Assembly: GCA_903813345.2 (NCBI GenBank)
Contig: CAIIXF020000009.1
Location: forward strand, 13,342,347 to 13,406,346
Length of the DNA stretch: 64,000 nucleotides
Direction of reading: 5' to 3'
Origin: Owenia fusiformis
Lineage: Eukaryota; Annelida; Polychaeta; Sabellida; Oweniidae
The stretch's first letter is position 1, and each line of letters begins with the position of its first letter. Under the pieces are notes generated by a model. It saw only the letters and a list, made by a program, of their open reading frames with translations, was not told the DNA's origin and did not search any database. A program made the translations under genes and the position numbers. Shown here piece after piece: positions 12,414 through 24,700 of this stretch.

Positions 12414-15400
12414 CGCAAATGCGAGTAGGTAGTTACCAGTTTCACCACCAGGTGGCTCGCTCGGGTCAGATAGCATGGCGGGTATAGTAGAAAGTCTCCT
12501 TTAACTTAAATTACATAGGTTTTAGTGGTTCAATTTTCATATAGCCCTTATGTATCGAATAGTTATGCAAATTAAAGTATGTCCAGTAAAAGAAAATGTT
12601 ATATGTCCAATACAAGAAAAGATATTTCACTTTTTGTGATTTTTTAATATGGGGTCTACAGTGGAGACGATGGGCTCAATTGCCGTATCATATTGCAATT
12701 GAACGACGATACGGCAATTGCCGTATCGTCTTATTTTAATTCCAAACGCGCATGTCTAGCAACTCAGCGCTATTAAAGCATAATACGGCAATTGCCGTAT
12801 CGTGCGTCAATTTTATTAAGAGTATTTATTTTTTATTATCGCCCAAATACAACAGCTCTGGAAGGTCTATTAACACGACTCAAGCAAATATTATAATTCG
12901 AAATTCAATTTTACGCTGGTTTAAATTAAAAAGTCATTTTGATACTTTCTAGGCTCCAGCGTAGTGCAATACTTAAATATAATCAATACTGCGCTTAAGA
13001 CTGAAACACCGATCTTTGAAATACATTTTTATTTCTATTGAAAGTATGATGTTTGATATCTCAAACGCACTGAGACAACTGATTTTACTTTGGATAAACA
13101 ATATTCAAAATTAGGTTTAGCATTTAAATCACTGATTTTTATTTACGAAAATAGACTGAACCTACAAGTAGTCGATATATCAATTATTAGTCAGTTAGTA
13201 TGGCCAGTATATTTAATCAAAACATTGTCGATTATATTATGCGATACTGTTTATTTGCGATATGAAATCTGTGAAAGATTCAGTTAAAAAAGATTTTTCC
13301 TTGGGAAATGGGAAGGAAAGGGAAATGGTAGAATATTTGTCATTATCCACGAAAAAACAAAACTTAGTAGTAGATCTATTGCCCGTGGTAGATCGCTATA
13401 AAAACGTTCTTGTCAGTCTAATGTGCATGAAGGCATATAGTTTGACAAGTATTACGGAACCAAATACATGAAATAAAGTCTTCTTTGCGCATTTGCAATT
13501 GCAATAAAGGTTTCAAGAATTTCTTTATAATTATGAGTTTATTACTGTATGTATTTGAATGAAGTTTGTATGATGTACATGTCATTCCTCCTCCTATGTT
13601 GACTATACATATCTAATTGCGGGTGGCGCGACACGGGAGATACAACTCTCGGATAAAGTTTAAAATTCCTTTTATCTGTTTATGTTAGTCTCAGGTTGAA
13701 GTAAGTAGGTTTTCAGACGCAAAATGTAATATTTCCGCTGTAATATAATTACGAATTGAGGCTTAATACTAGTAAATGGAAATGATCAAATATGTATCAA
13801 CATTTTTCAATCTGCGTGAAACTACACGTAACGATTCATACCTGTATGAAGTATGCTGAAACGGCCGAGATCTGCTTATATATTGATACATGCGCGGCCT
13901 TGACAGAGCAAACCTACTAACCCACATACGTGTGCTACTAACCTAGATACGTCTAGCTAATTTGCATAATGTTGTTGCAGTCTGAATCCACTTTCTGGCT
14001 CTAAACTGGCTGTTTAAAAAATGGCATTTATTAGTCTATAACTCTGCTATTAGTTGACAGATTTCGAAATAAATAAGACCATGGTTATGCTCGGAACTAA
14101 AGCTTTCTGATGGTTCCACTTTGTAGTGACCAAATTGCGAGAAAACTGAGGAAATAGAAGGTAAAGGCGATTTCTCGAATTCCAAGTTTCACATAAGAAA
14201 TTCTGCGTTCTGATTGGCTGGCTTTCTAGCAGTCCCAATCCACTTTAGCTCTCCAAACTCGCCGTTTTAGAAATGACACGTTTCGGTCTTTTTCTCCGCC
14301 ATTTCTCGGTCGATTTCTAAAAGCATAATGTCATAGTGAAGCTGACAAAACCAGCTTACCGATTGTATCACTTTTGAAGCGATCCATGTGCAATAGATAG
14401 GTGGAATTCGAGCGTGAAAAAGTTTCTCCATAATCGAAGATTCACTTGAGAAATACTGAGGAATCGGGCATTTCTGATTGGTCAGTTTTCCTGCATTCTC
14501 AAGTCACTTTCCCGACTCTAAACTGAGTTTCTAGAAATGGCACTTGCTACATACGTCTCTTGGTTTTGTTTCTGGGCGAATTGGTTGCTGGACGAAATTA
14601 TCCAGGCAGCATTGTCCGTCTGAGAACAATGGTAATGCGAACGGTACTTAGTACTTTGAACGCGATCTAGTAATGACTTAAAGCCGAGACTTTTATACCT
14701 AAAACGTCAGTGTAAAGGATGAATCAAACCCAAAATGCATGCAGGAAGACTATGTTATTTATAAAAACGATAAAATTAAAATGAAAACCTGTCTGGTTTC
14801 ATGTTATTCTCGCCTCTGGAATGTCTGAAGAGCACCTTAACCCCCAAAGTACGTTTTTGTCTTTTGCCTAAAATAAGTGAAACTTTGAGAACCCACGGGA
14901 GTAATTGCACACGGCAGAATTTAAATGCACGCGAGGAAAAGTTTATTTTATATATGTTCTTCTAATATCAATAAAAAAATTCATGCCATCTCTTTATTTA
15001 ATATTGCCGAAATTAAGTACAAGGAGGGTCTGTTGCAATTTCACAATTTCAGGGATTTCAGGTTGTAATCGGCCCTTGTGCACTGGAGTAGAAATAAACG
15101 ATATCTAGGACAAAATATTTTATGTCATTAAATTTAAACCCCCTATTTATGGAAAATACTTTAAAATTGTACTTACTATGGATGTTATATGATTTAATAT
15201 CAATTTGAAGTCCGGAATTGTTTAGATTTTTAAAAGATAACCGTTATTACAAATAATGACGTTCTATACGGCAATTGCCGTATCGCCGTTCAAATGCAGT
15301 ATGATACGGCAATCGAGCCCATCGTCTCCACTGGTCTATGGGGAATCAACCCGAACCAGAAGTCACTTTTTCAAAAAAAATTAAATTTTCAAAGTTGATA

Positions 15401-15522
15401 AACACTTTTCGAAACAATATTTTAAGATGTATTTTTACATGTAGATTTCAAATATGACATCACTTTGACTGAATTTTGAATATTTAATGACGTAAATCAA
15501 GATCGTTTCTACTCGCATCTAG
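12414..15522. mobile_element. Family A MITE copy (reversed), split by a 2.7-kb insertion
   Basis: 12414-12658 matches the right half of the copy at 1402-1830, and 15334-15522 matches its left half, both reversed. Removing 12659-15333 plus one GTCTA restores an uninterrupted copy, which dates the insertion after the MITE. It ends 75 bp before the first recognised SUN exon. Confidence 0.75.
12659..15333. mobile_element. 2,675-bp non-autonomous TIR element, 5-bp TSD, palindromic subterminal repeats
   Basis: The termini CAGTGGAGACGATGGGCTC and GAGCCCATCGTCTCCACTG extend to ~46-bp imperfect inverted repeats. The target duplication is GTCTA (12654-12658 and 15334-15338). The palindrome ACGGCAATTGCCGT, followed by ATCG, occurs at about 12707, 12785 and 15270, with half-copies next to each end. 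Internally a ~250-bp unit is repeated three times, diverged (around 13990, 14230, 14495: CTCTAAACT and GAAATGGCAC motifs). No transposase-like frame is seen. Superfamily uncertain; CAG ends suggest hAT-like. Confidence 0.8.
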
Positions 15523-15596
15523 TCTATTCCCAATATGCATGTCATTAAATGTTAAAGATTTTTGAATTAATATTATTGTTTAAAATATTCTTTCAG

Positions 15597-18500
15597 AGTG
15601 GACAAGGAAGGACGCCGTAAGGTCAGACAGAGTACTGGGTCAATTCCATCCAGGATTAACCAATCAGAAAGCTCCGCAGAATCTGGCTATGGAGAGTTCA
15701 GCTCCGATAGTCAAGAGGATGAATTTCTTGCACCCCTACCCGTAGCGACACCCTCAAATTCTAGGCAGGCACGGAGAAGATTACAACTCCAGGGAGCTGC
15801 AACTGCACCTGCTAAGCAACAGCGTCGCAGACGCACCATAGCAACCACATCAAATACAACAAGCAGTCAAAATACATCGATTACATCACAATCAGATAAC
15901 ACAATTAGAGAATCACAACAAAGGTTTAACCAATTAACTCAAGGGGAAGAAATTCAAGTTGAAAATGTTCAAACCCAGGAAACTTTAACCCAGACTCCAA
16001 CTAAGGATGGGAACATATTGGGCCGGGTGCTGGAAAGTGTAGGGATCAGATCTGCCACTAGAAAGCTATATACACCCAGTGCTAATATACAAGAGCTACT
16101 GGCTGATAGTGATTTTGACAGGTTTGTTGTTTGTTTGTTTGTTTGTTTGTTTGCGAGGTAATTTGGATGTCAACTGGCTTGCTTCAATGTCCTTGTTACC
16201 CCTTTCACTCCACAACCTGGATGTAGATGTATTGTTCGATGTAAAACCAGCAAATGGTAGTTTATTTATTTAATTTTAGTGTGAAGTTTGCAGAGGATGT
16301 TTAGTGTATAAACAGTATCATATGGATTTTAAAAGGGGCTTTAATTTAAGCCGTGTAATATTAACCAATATTAATATTTAAAAATTATTTCGATATCTGA
16401 GAATTAGTATACAAATAGAATAAAACCGACATCCAAATACCTCTCTTATCTGATTTTCTCTCAGTGCACCTCTGAACGCTTATTTTTGGTCCCATTTCTA
16501 TAATCTGCCATTGGCTTCCATGTTAAAAATCTTCAAACTGTCAACACTTGTCAATCAGAACTGTATTTGGTTTGACTTTCTCATAGTTCAACTTAGATAT
16601 AACTCAATGCATACCTGGCATTTAGACAAATGTTTTAAAATTAAAGTATGTACGAGGCCCGATCAGAAAGTAAGTAACCAACTGCTCTTATTTCTTCATA
16701 CTTTATTCAATCACATTGAAATTTTCACAGATGATGTAGAAAATATTAACCTATTAGAGAAGACCAAGGACAATGGGTTAGCGTCAATTCCATTGTTATT
16801 GCTGTTGCTATGGTGACAATTGTTTTGGGTAGGCGGGGCACCCTGTATTAAGTGGCGTTTGAAGATAATTTGTAGAGTTTTTGTACATGTTGTAATACCT
16901 CCAAATATATCAAATTCAATTGTAAGACTACATTTTACACATAGTTCTTCAAATTAATTGACACCAAAGTCAATGCAGTTGAGGCAATGTTTTACTCCGT
17001 CCTTAAAGAAGTGCAACATGGCACCATTCAATGACAGCAAACTGCCATTTGAAAGCTTTAATGGTGGCCTTATTGCTGTCCAAACGGACTCTCTGTAACA
17101 ACATCTTTGCATTTGGAAAGAATTTAGTCACGTGGGACCAGGTCTGGGGAATAGTGAGCCTGGGGTAGTTGTGTGGCCATGGAAAAGGCTTAATCTACTG
17201 TATCTTCGGTAATGTTGGCTCTGTGGAGGTGGACCATTGTCATCATGTCAGTAAAATCCCGCTTCAACAACATTTGACTGGATTAAAACTGTGACTGAAT
17301 GATGACCATCATTATGACAGATATACCCTTGATATCTTTGTGTCAATGCCTTATAAATGAGACAATGTGATAATACATAAAACACATTAGTCAGTCTTGC
17401 ATAAAAAATGTTAGGTCGTTTGGAGGAATACAGCACATAAAAAGAACTCTACAAACCATCTTCCAAAGCCGCTTTCAAAAGGGTGCCCCGCCTACCCAAA
17501 ACAATCATCACCATAGCAACAGCCATAACAATGGCATTCACGCTAACCCATTGTCCTTGGTCTTCTCTAATAAGTTAATATTTTCTACATCATCTGTAAA
17601 AATTTCAATGTGATTGAATGAAGTATGAAAAAATGAGAGCAGTTGGTTACTTACTTTCTGATCGGGCCTCGTATGTGACATATATATTTTAAAATTGAGT
17701 TTCTAATTCATTGATTTACTAAATCTGATGTAGACAGCAAGGAAACAGTGATACTTGAAGACACTGACCATTTTAAAGAAGACTTCAGAATCAGAAATCT
17801 GCCTTAATAACCTGAACATTTGTCATGAAGTCATAAGTTACTGCAAGTGGCTGCCATAATATGCAAAACATGAATTTTATATTAATTTTATGAATTATTT
17901 CATTTCAGCCGTCCCAAGACAGACTACACTTATTCTTCAAGGTAAGCTTTGTTACTTAATCTCAGTTCAAATTCAAAGTACATGTATATTTCAAGATAAA
18001 GATAAGTATTAAGCCTGATGTAATTAACAAAAACATGCTAGCTAACCAGCTAGTATATTTGCTATGATCATGGGCTTTTTAACGCCCATAACGTACTGAA
18101 AAACTCAGTCAACCTAATAGTGATAAAACTTGCATACTGATTTTACAAAAATAGCTGTGTATTGATACAGTGAAGTGCTAAATTAAGATGTTATGTGACA
18201 TATCATTGGCATATTTAGAAGAGTACAAGAGTGCAAACATCTTTGTTGCTTGAATCTTAAATTAACTCAGATCTTGAGATCTTAATTGGATCAATGTCAA
18301 GAGAAACTACTTGAACCTTAAACTAACTATTTTCAACTGATTAATTCTACTGACTTGTAATAAGTTTGGGTATTCAGATCACAATTTAATAATCTGCCAT
18401 TTATTTCCATGTTAAAAAACCTATGAACGTAAATGTTTTTTAACCTTTGATAATTGGAGTTTTCACATCCACAATATTTTCATATAATGTGCATGAATTC

Positions 18501-18729
18501 CCGACAGTCCAATAGAGGGAAAACTCAATATTTTCTAATAAATGTACTTGTATTTATAGCGTAAGTTACAGACGTCTTACTCCACCAAGTAGTGACTATC
18601 TCAGTCCGAACATGTCACGGCGAGGACTACGTTCCAGCAGAGGGGAAACCATCTCATCTTCTTCTATCATATCAATTTCCAGAACAGATTCAGACATCGC
18701 TGCTAGCTTATCGAGAGATGTCACTTCTA
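15597..18729 (+). CDS. SUN gene, N-terminal Ser/Thr/Arg-rich exons with an internal MSRR Met
   Basis: Three exons (15597-16121, 17909-17941, 18560-18729) encode residues 1-242. The stretch is polar and low in complexity, rich in Ser, Thr, Gln and Arg, as expected of a nucleoplasmic lamina-facing domain. No named domain is visible. An in-frame ATG at 18612-18614 (residue 204) opens with [10 protein letters not shown], which resembles the N-terminus of vertebrate SUN proteins (they begin MSRRS). This could therefore be a second start, used from an internal promoter or by an alternative first exon. The donor of the first exon runs straight into a (TTTG)n tract. The initiator of the longer form was not located. 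Confidence 0.7.
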
Positions 18730-21700
18730 GTAAGTAAATGACCTTGAAAAGTATGGAACAAGGTCAATATTTTGTTGTTGTTCCAAAATATAATAATTAT
18801 TGCATAACACTCCTTGACATAAACTCCCCTCCCTCTTAAACATTGATTTGATTCGATCAAACTAAAAGTTTCGATGTCAGCTGACAAAACATCAGACTTC
18901 TTTTTTTACACCCTTCCTTCCAAAGATAATAAATTGTGCTTGTTTATTTATATCGATATAGTCTTTTTCCAATAGGGAACAGTTTTTTGCGGTATAAGGT
19001 TGATTTGTGTTTTATTGTTAGGTTATCATTCTATAGATTATCAAAGGTACAGATATTTTGGAATCTGTTTCAGAGGGTTTGTTATAGTCCTACCCTTTGT
19101 ACCAATATATTGTTTTTTTCTTTAAAAGAAAACTTCATCAAAATTACATGTATTTGAAAAACGGAAATGTAAATTTTTATGTTAATAGAATACCAAACTT
19201 GAAATGACATGATAAAAAAACATGTAAACTTGAATGTCACTAACATCAAACAGATAATAATCCCATCAAAGCAGAAGTGGTGTATGTACAATTCCCTTTG
19301 AGCTTTGAGTTAATAACTAAAACACACATGTTCAAGTTTACCCTGTGCAAAAGCACAACTTCAACTAATCTTTTAAAACAAGAGATAATTCTTTGATTTG
19401 AGCCTACAAGTCAATCAGAATGTGTAGTTGGTGTATTTTCTGGCAAAAGCAGCTTCATTTTATATTTAGACTATAAAAGTACGGAAAGGTTAATTTTTGG
19501 ATCATTTTAATTTGATATCAGAGTCATAATTCTAAAATCCTCTGCAATACTTAGAGGTTATTGTGGTAAGCTGGTGAGAATCAGGGTAGCTCAGATATAT
19601 ACTAGGGGTGGGACGGATAACCGAAATACCGAAAAACCGCGGTTCATAGCCTTCGGATCGGTTTTCGGATCACGGCCCTACTTTCGGATCAGCATTTCGG
19701 ATCGTTTTCGGATTAATATTTCATTGGTCAAGTATCAATAAAACAGTTAAAAACACTGTTTTACAGCAACATTTTTTATATTCCTAGTCCCTACCTTGTC
19801 TGTCTTGTCTGTTGCTAGCTCACTCGTTTACTAGATTCGTTTCGTATCCGCGTATTCATATCCCTCGGTAATCAATCATGTGGTCCCTGGTACTATATTC
19901 TTTAGTCGTGTATTCTAAATAATATGTATTGTTCATGAAATACTATAGCATAAAATTCCATCTATAAAATATTGTTATAACGTGGCATAATTGATACAAA
20001 GATTTATAAATTTGCGCAGGTTCGATATAGGGTATTATTTTGTGCGCACCCACAATTCATTCAAATATGGCGTCTGGATCTCAAATTCCCGTTTTCCCAA
20101 AAGAAATGAAGATTATTGCAGCCCCAACAAAGCTAAAATCAGCCGTTTGGACGTACATTGGGTTCGCAGAAGTCGATGGGAAGTTGCTCACTGATAAAAC
20201 AATATGTAAACTGTGCAAAATATTAGTCTCATACAGTAAAGGTAAACGAAAGCTTTTTTCAATTTCATTTTCAGCGCGACAGCAGAATTCATTTTCGCTT
20301 CAATTGTACTTCTTCAAAAAATGTTTTACCGACACGTTTAACATTGTCTTTGTTGCATGTGATATGTAAAAAACGCATCACAGAATAAAGGTTTCTACAA
20401 GCATAAATTAGTTATTTTATTGGTTGTATTAAAAGAAAGTGACAGTCAGCAGTGAAGTCAGAGACAAAGCAGCTAAATCATGTCAATCAATACAAATCCT
20501 TAAAATGAATGAACCGAACCGAAAAAAACGAACCGACGGCTGATGATCCGAAAAACCGAACCGAACCGAACCGAACCGAAACGAACCGTCCCATCCCTAA
20601 TATATACAGAACATGAAAAGATGAAAGTTCAGGAATGTTCATATTTGCATATACCTAGAGGCGAGTGCACTAATTATACTACACAGGTGTAAATGAATTG
20701 GTAACTCATAAAGTTTCATCAGTCATATTGATGTAGTAAGTATAGTATTGAAGATTGTGCATAAGTTTGAATGTGCATTAATCTGGGCTATGCCCCCCCC
20801 TCACAGATTTTGAGGGATACAATACATAAGTCCATTCAGAATAATTTAAGGCGTTCACTTTAGAGAGATGTTCACATATCAGATATTCAGATATCTCAGG
20901 TATTGTTAGAAATGCATCACCATGGTGATTCCTTCTGACATATTACATTAAATCTTTTCCAACCACAGTGATTGTTTTAGAGGCTCACAAGCAAATGTTT
21001 AAAAATTCAACTAAAATGAAACATAATATGATAATAATAGTGACACATTCTCAGCCCTCCAAAATAATCATTGACTGAGGAAATATAAAACTGCATACAT
21101 GTATATAAAGAGTTTCACTTGATCTGAAAGTCTGGGGAGCTACGTTTTTGGTTGGTTAGCTTTATTTCGTAAAACTTACCAAACTGGGAATTTACACACA
21201 AGCAAATGCTCTTTGTAATTTGTAAACTAACTTATTTGTAATGTTTCCTTCTGTCTCAGGTACAACCAGATCAAGCTCACGACACACTAGGTCTCGCTCC
21301 CGTGGCCGCACCACTGAAAGTGATAGTCTCTCACGTACAGAGAAAAACAACACACCAACTACACGTCGTACATCCTCACGTAATCTATCATACATTGACA
21401 GTGTAGATTATGATCAAAGATCTGCCTATTCATCCCAGTCTAGAACCTCCAAGGCTGTTACATCAGACACGTCGTTAAGTAATCTCTATGGGCTGGATAA
21501 CACTGATGGTGAATTCTCAGGTAAAGTAGATATTGCCACATATTTCAAATATAGAGCAGGTCTCATTGCAAATCGGATTGAATGTTCTTATGGAGAAAAA
21601 TTTTACTTTTATGGCTCGTCATGATATGAGAAAAATAAAGATGGATTATTTCATTGTCATAAACCATAGTGTTATGAAATATCTAGAAAATAGAAATGAC

Positions 21701-24700
21701 AAGGAATGATATGAGCCGAAAAGGATCCTGAAGATTTTGAGAATTGTTAGCCCTGTCTTTTAATCTTCACACTGAATTTCAGATACTGAATCTTCAACCT
21801 ACCGTGGTAGTTCATCGAGTAGATCTACCAGTCAAAGTTCAAGATCAAATTATGGAGTGTCATGGTGGCGAAGAGTGTGGCTGTTCATGGTTACCATAGT
21901 AACTACTGTGACAATGACCACAGGTAACATTGTCTCTGGTGCTATATTAGGAGTGGCTCATGGTGCTAAATACATAACAGGAACCTTGGGGTCATCTACA
22001 TCAACTATAGGTAATGGTTGGATCATATTTATTTTAGATTATTCAGATTAATTAAGTTAATACTAAAAGTTTGTTTTGAAGAAGATTGCAACTCATGAAA
22101 AAGTAACACCTCTTACTTAATTTGGTATTTTTGGAGATGGCTCAAATTGTTTATGTATGTCTCACCAGGAAGTTAATGTTTTGAGTTGGGAGTAGTCTCC
22201 ATCTTACTTTAGAGGGAGTTAAATTTAGAAACTACGACTGTTTAGGAGTGCATTAAGTTTTGACATGATCTCAAAAATGCTCTCCAAATTGCAGCCTTTC
22301 AAAATACAAATCTATATTTCCTTTTATAATTTGAAATAATTTTTATTTTTTGCTGTTTTAAATTTATTAAATAAAATGTTAAGTAATTAAGGATTTAGTG
22401 ATATTTAGTGATATTAATCCTTGTTCCAAACAGAATAATTATATAACATTTTAATAATAGCATTAGAGTAAGATAATAACATTTCATCCCTCCCATTGAT
22501 ATATGTAACTGCTTTTTTTGAATAAAACTCTAAATATCAAGCCATAGTAATCATTGATTTTCTTTGACAAAAATTATCACTTTAGTGGAATTAATGTTAA
22601 ATGTAGGATCCTTATTCAAGTACATCAAAAACATATCATTATGGCCATATTTGGAGTTATTCACGAGATGAGATGAAAAATACCCAAAAATGTGTCTGTA
22701 ACCATATCTATTAATGGTTTCTGCTGAAGTTGATTATATTACAGGTACAAATGGGAGTTATTGATCACACCTCGTTTTTTTATACTTTGATTTTATGTTT
22801 TTATTCAATTTTATTTGTATTCACAGCTTCTGCTTCACAGTCCGGCACTAGCACAATATTCCACACCATCACCCATCTCCTAAGATCTCTTATCCAGCGT
22901 TTCACCACCATCTTCTATCTCATTGCCTTATATGGAGATGCATTTATCATCAAGGTTCATCATAGCATTGCAGGAATTTTCCAAAATATTTGTTCCGTGT
23001 ATGAAACAGGTAGAAATTGGTTTATGTTTCAATGTTATGTTTTGTTTAGTATGTTTGTTACCATGGTGACAGGTGTGTGTCAGTTTGTGTTCAATTGTCT
23101 GAATGCTGTCACTAATGGGGGGTTTTCTGCAATTATGGCAATATTTTCAACTTTGTACGATTCAGTCATTTCCCTTTTTACATTCATAACCTCAGCGGTT
23201 GTCTCAGGAGCTTCATCAATCTCAGGTTTTATTGTTTCTTTTTTCACTGGATTATTCAGTGCATGTTCAAGTTTTGTCGCAATGGTGTTCATTTCTCTTG
23301 CTAACTTTGTATACAATGTGGTAGGGGGTACATTCAGTGGATTCAGAAGTGGAGTAAGTCTCATTGGAAATGGGATTGAATGGTTCGTCACAAATGGGTT
23401 GATTTCTATTGGTAATGTACTATCTTATGTTGGGATAGGAATTGTGTCATTAGTATCAAGTGTTGTATCTGCAATAGCCACTGTTTTGCATACAGTCACA
23501 TTTGGTGGTGTGAGTGGGGTCAAGAATGGCATTTTAACAATTGGAAATGGATTCTCAAATATTGCGACAAAGATGTTCACGTCAGGTTCAACGTTTGTTT
23601 CAAAGGTGTGTACAGCATGGGGAGAGTGTTGTTCTTATGTTGTATATGGTGCAATAGATTTTATTTCATGGGTGTTCAGATCAGTTGGCTACGGATTGAC
23701 ATACTTGGTTTATGGTGCAGCTGGTCTTGTTTCATCTGTGTTCAGGTCAGTTGGAAATGGATTGTCATATTTGGTACTTGGTGGAGCAGCAGGGATGAAA
23801 AGTGGTGTTGAAGCCACAGGAACTGGATTAAGATCTGGTGTAGGATCTATTGCTGGAGCTATAGGAACCACATCATCTAGTCTTGGTAAGACAACCTCAC
23901 CCTGGATAAATTCCTGTAATTTAAGTATTGAACTGCAAAATGGAGTGGAAATGAGTTGGAATTTGAAAAGAATAGGCATAAATATAGACTCTTAGCAAAT
24001 GCAATGGAAGTAAAAGAACTAATTGCCAAACAAACATGTTAAGGTAGAACAAGACCAACTAATCAATAAAAGACCAACCGAAATCTTCGAAACTTGCCTG
24101 ATAAGAATCATGCTTCAAATTCAAGTCAAAAACATGATTATAGAAATATTGGGAAAATTTTGATTTCATTTCCCATGTTTAGATACTCAATATTTGACAT
24201 GAAATGAGACATAAGTCAATAAGATTTCAAGTTTACCTCATTCATACACATCTTTATATAAGTTGATCTCTTGGATACCTTAATTCTTAGACCCATGGTG
24301 GATGTTTTTGTATCCATAATTTTTTAAATTTTATTTAGAATTGATTAATTTATGCCATTTAAAGCTTTTAATTTCTTAATTTTCAATCCATTCCTTTCTA
24401 TTCAAATATAAATCTATTACAGTGAGCACAACATACAACATCCTAAAAACCATACTGGAGTACATATTCACTGGAATCTTCTTGATCCTGTATTCAATCT
24501 TTGCATTGATTCGTAAGATGTTCCAATATGTCGTTTACATCTTCACACAAGGATGTCATTCTGTTGGGCTGTTTGCTGATTACACTGTGGAGACCTCAAA
24601 ATCAGCAGGTGAATTTCTTGAACACTGTCATGTGGTTCTTACATTTTTTGGAGTTGAGCGAACCTGATGCTAATAAACAAAGGATTAAAAAGTACAGACT

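Noticed and set aside
16017-16110. LEM-domain-like reading near [13 protein letters not shown] in the first SUN exon
   Set aside because: Only the TRKLY word matches; the GPI core and first helix of a LEM domain are absent.
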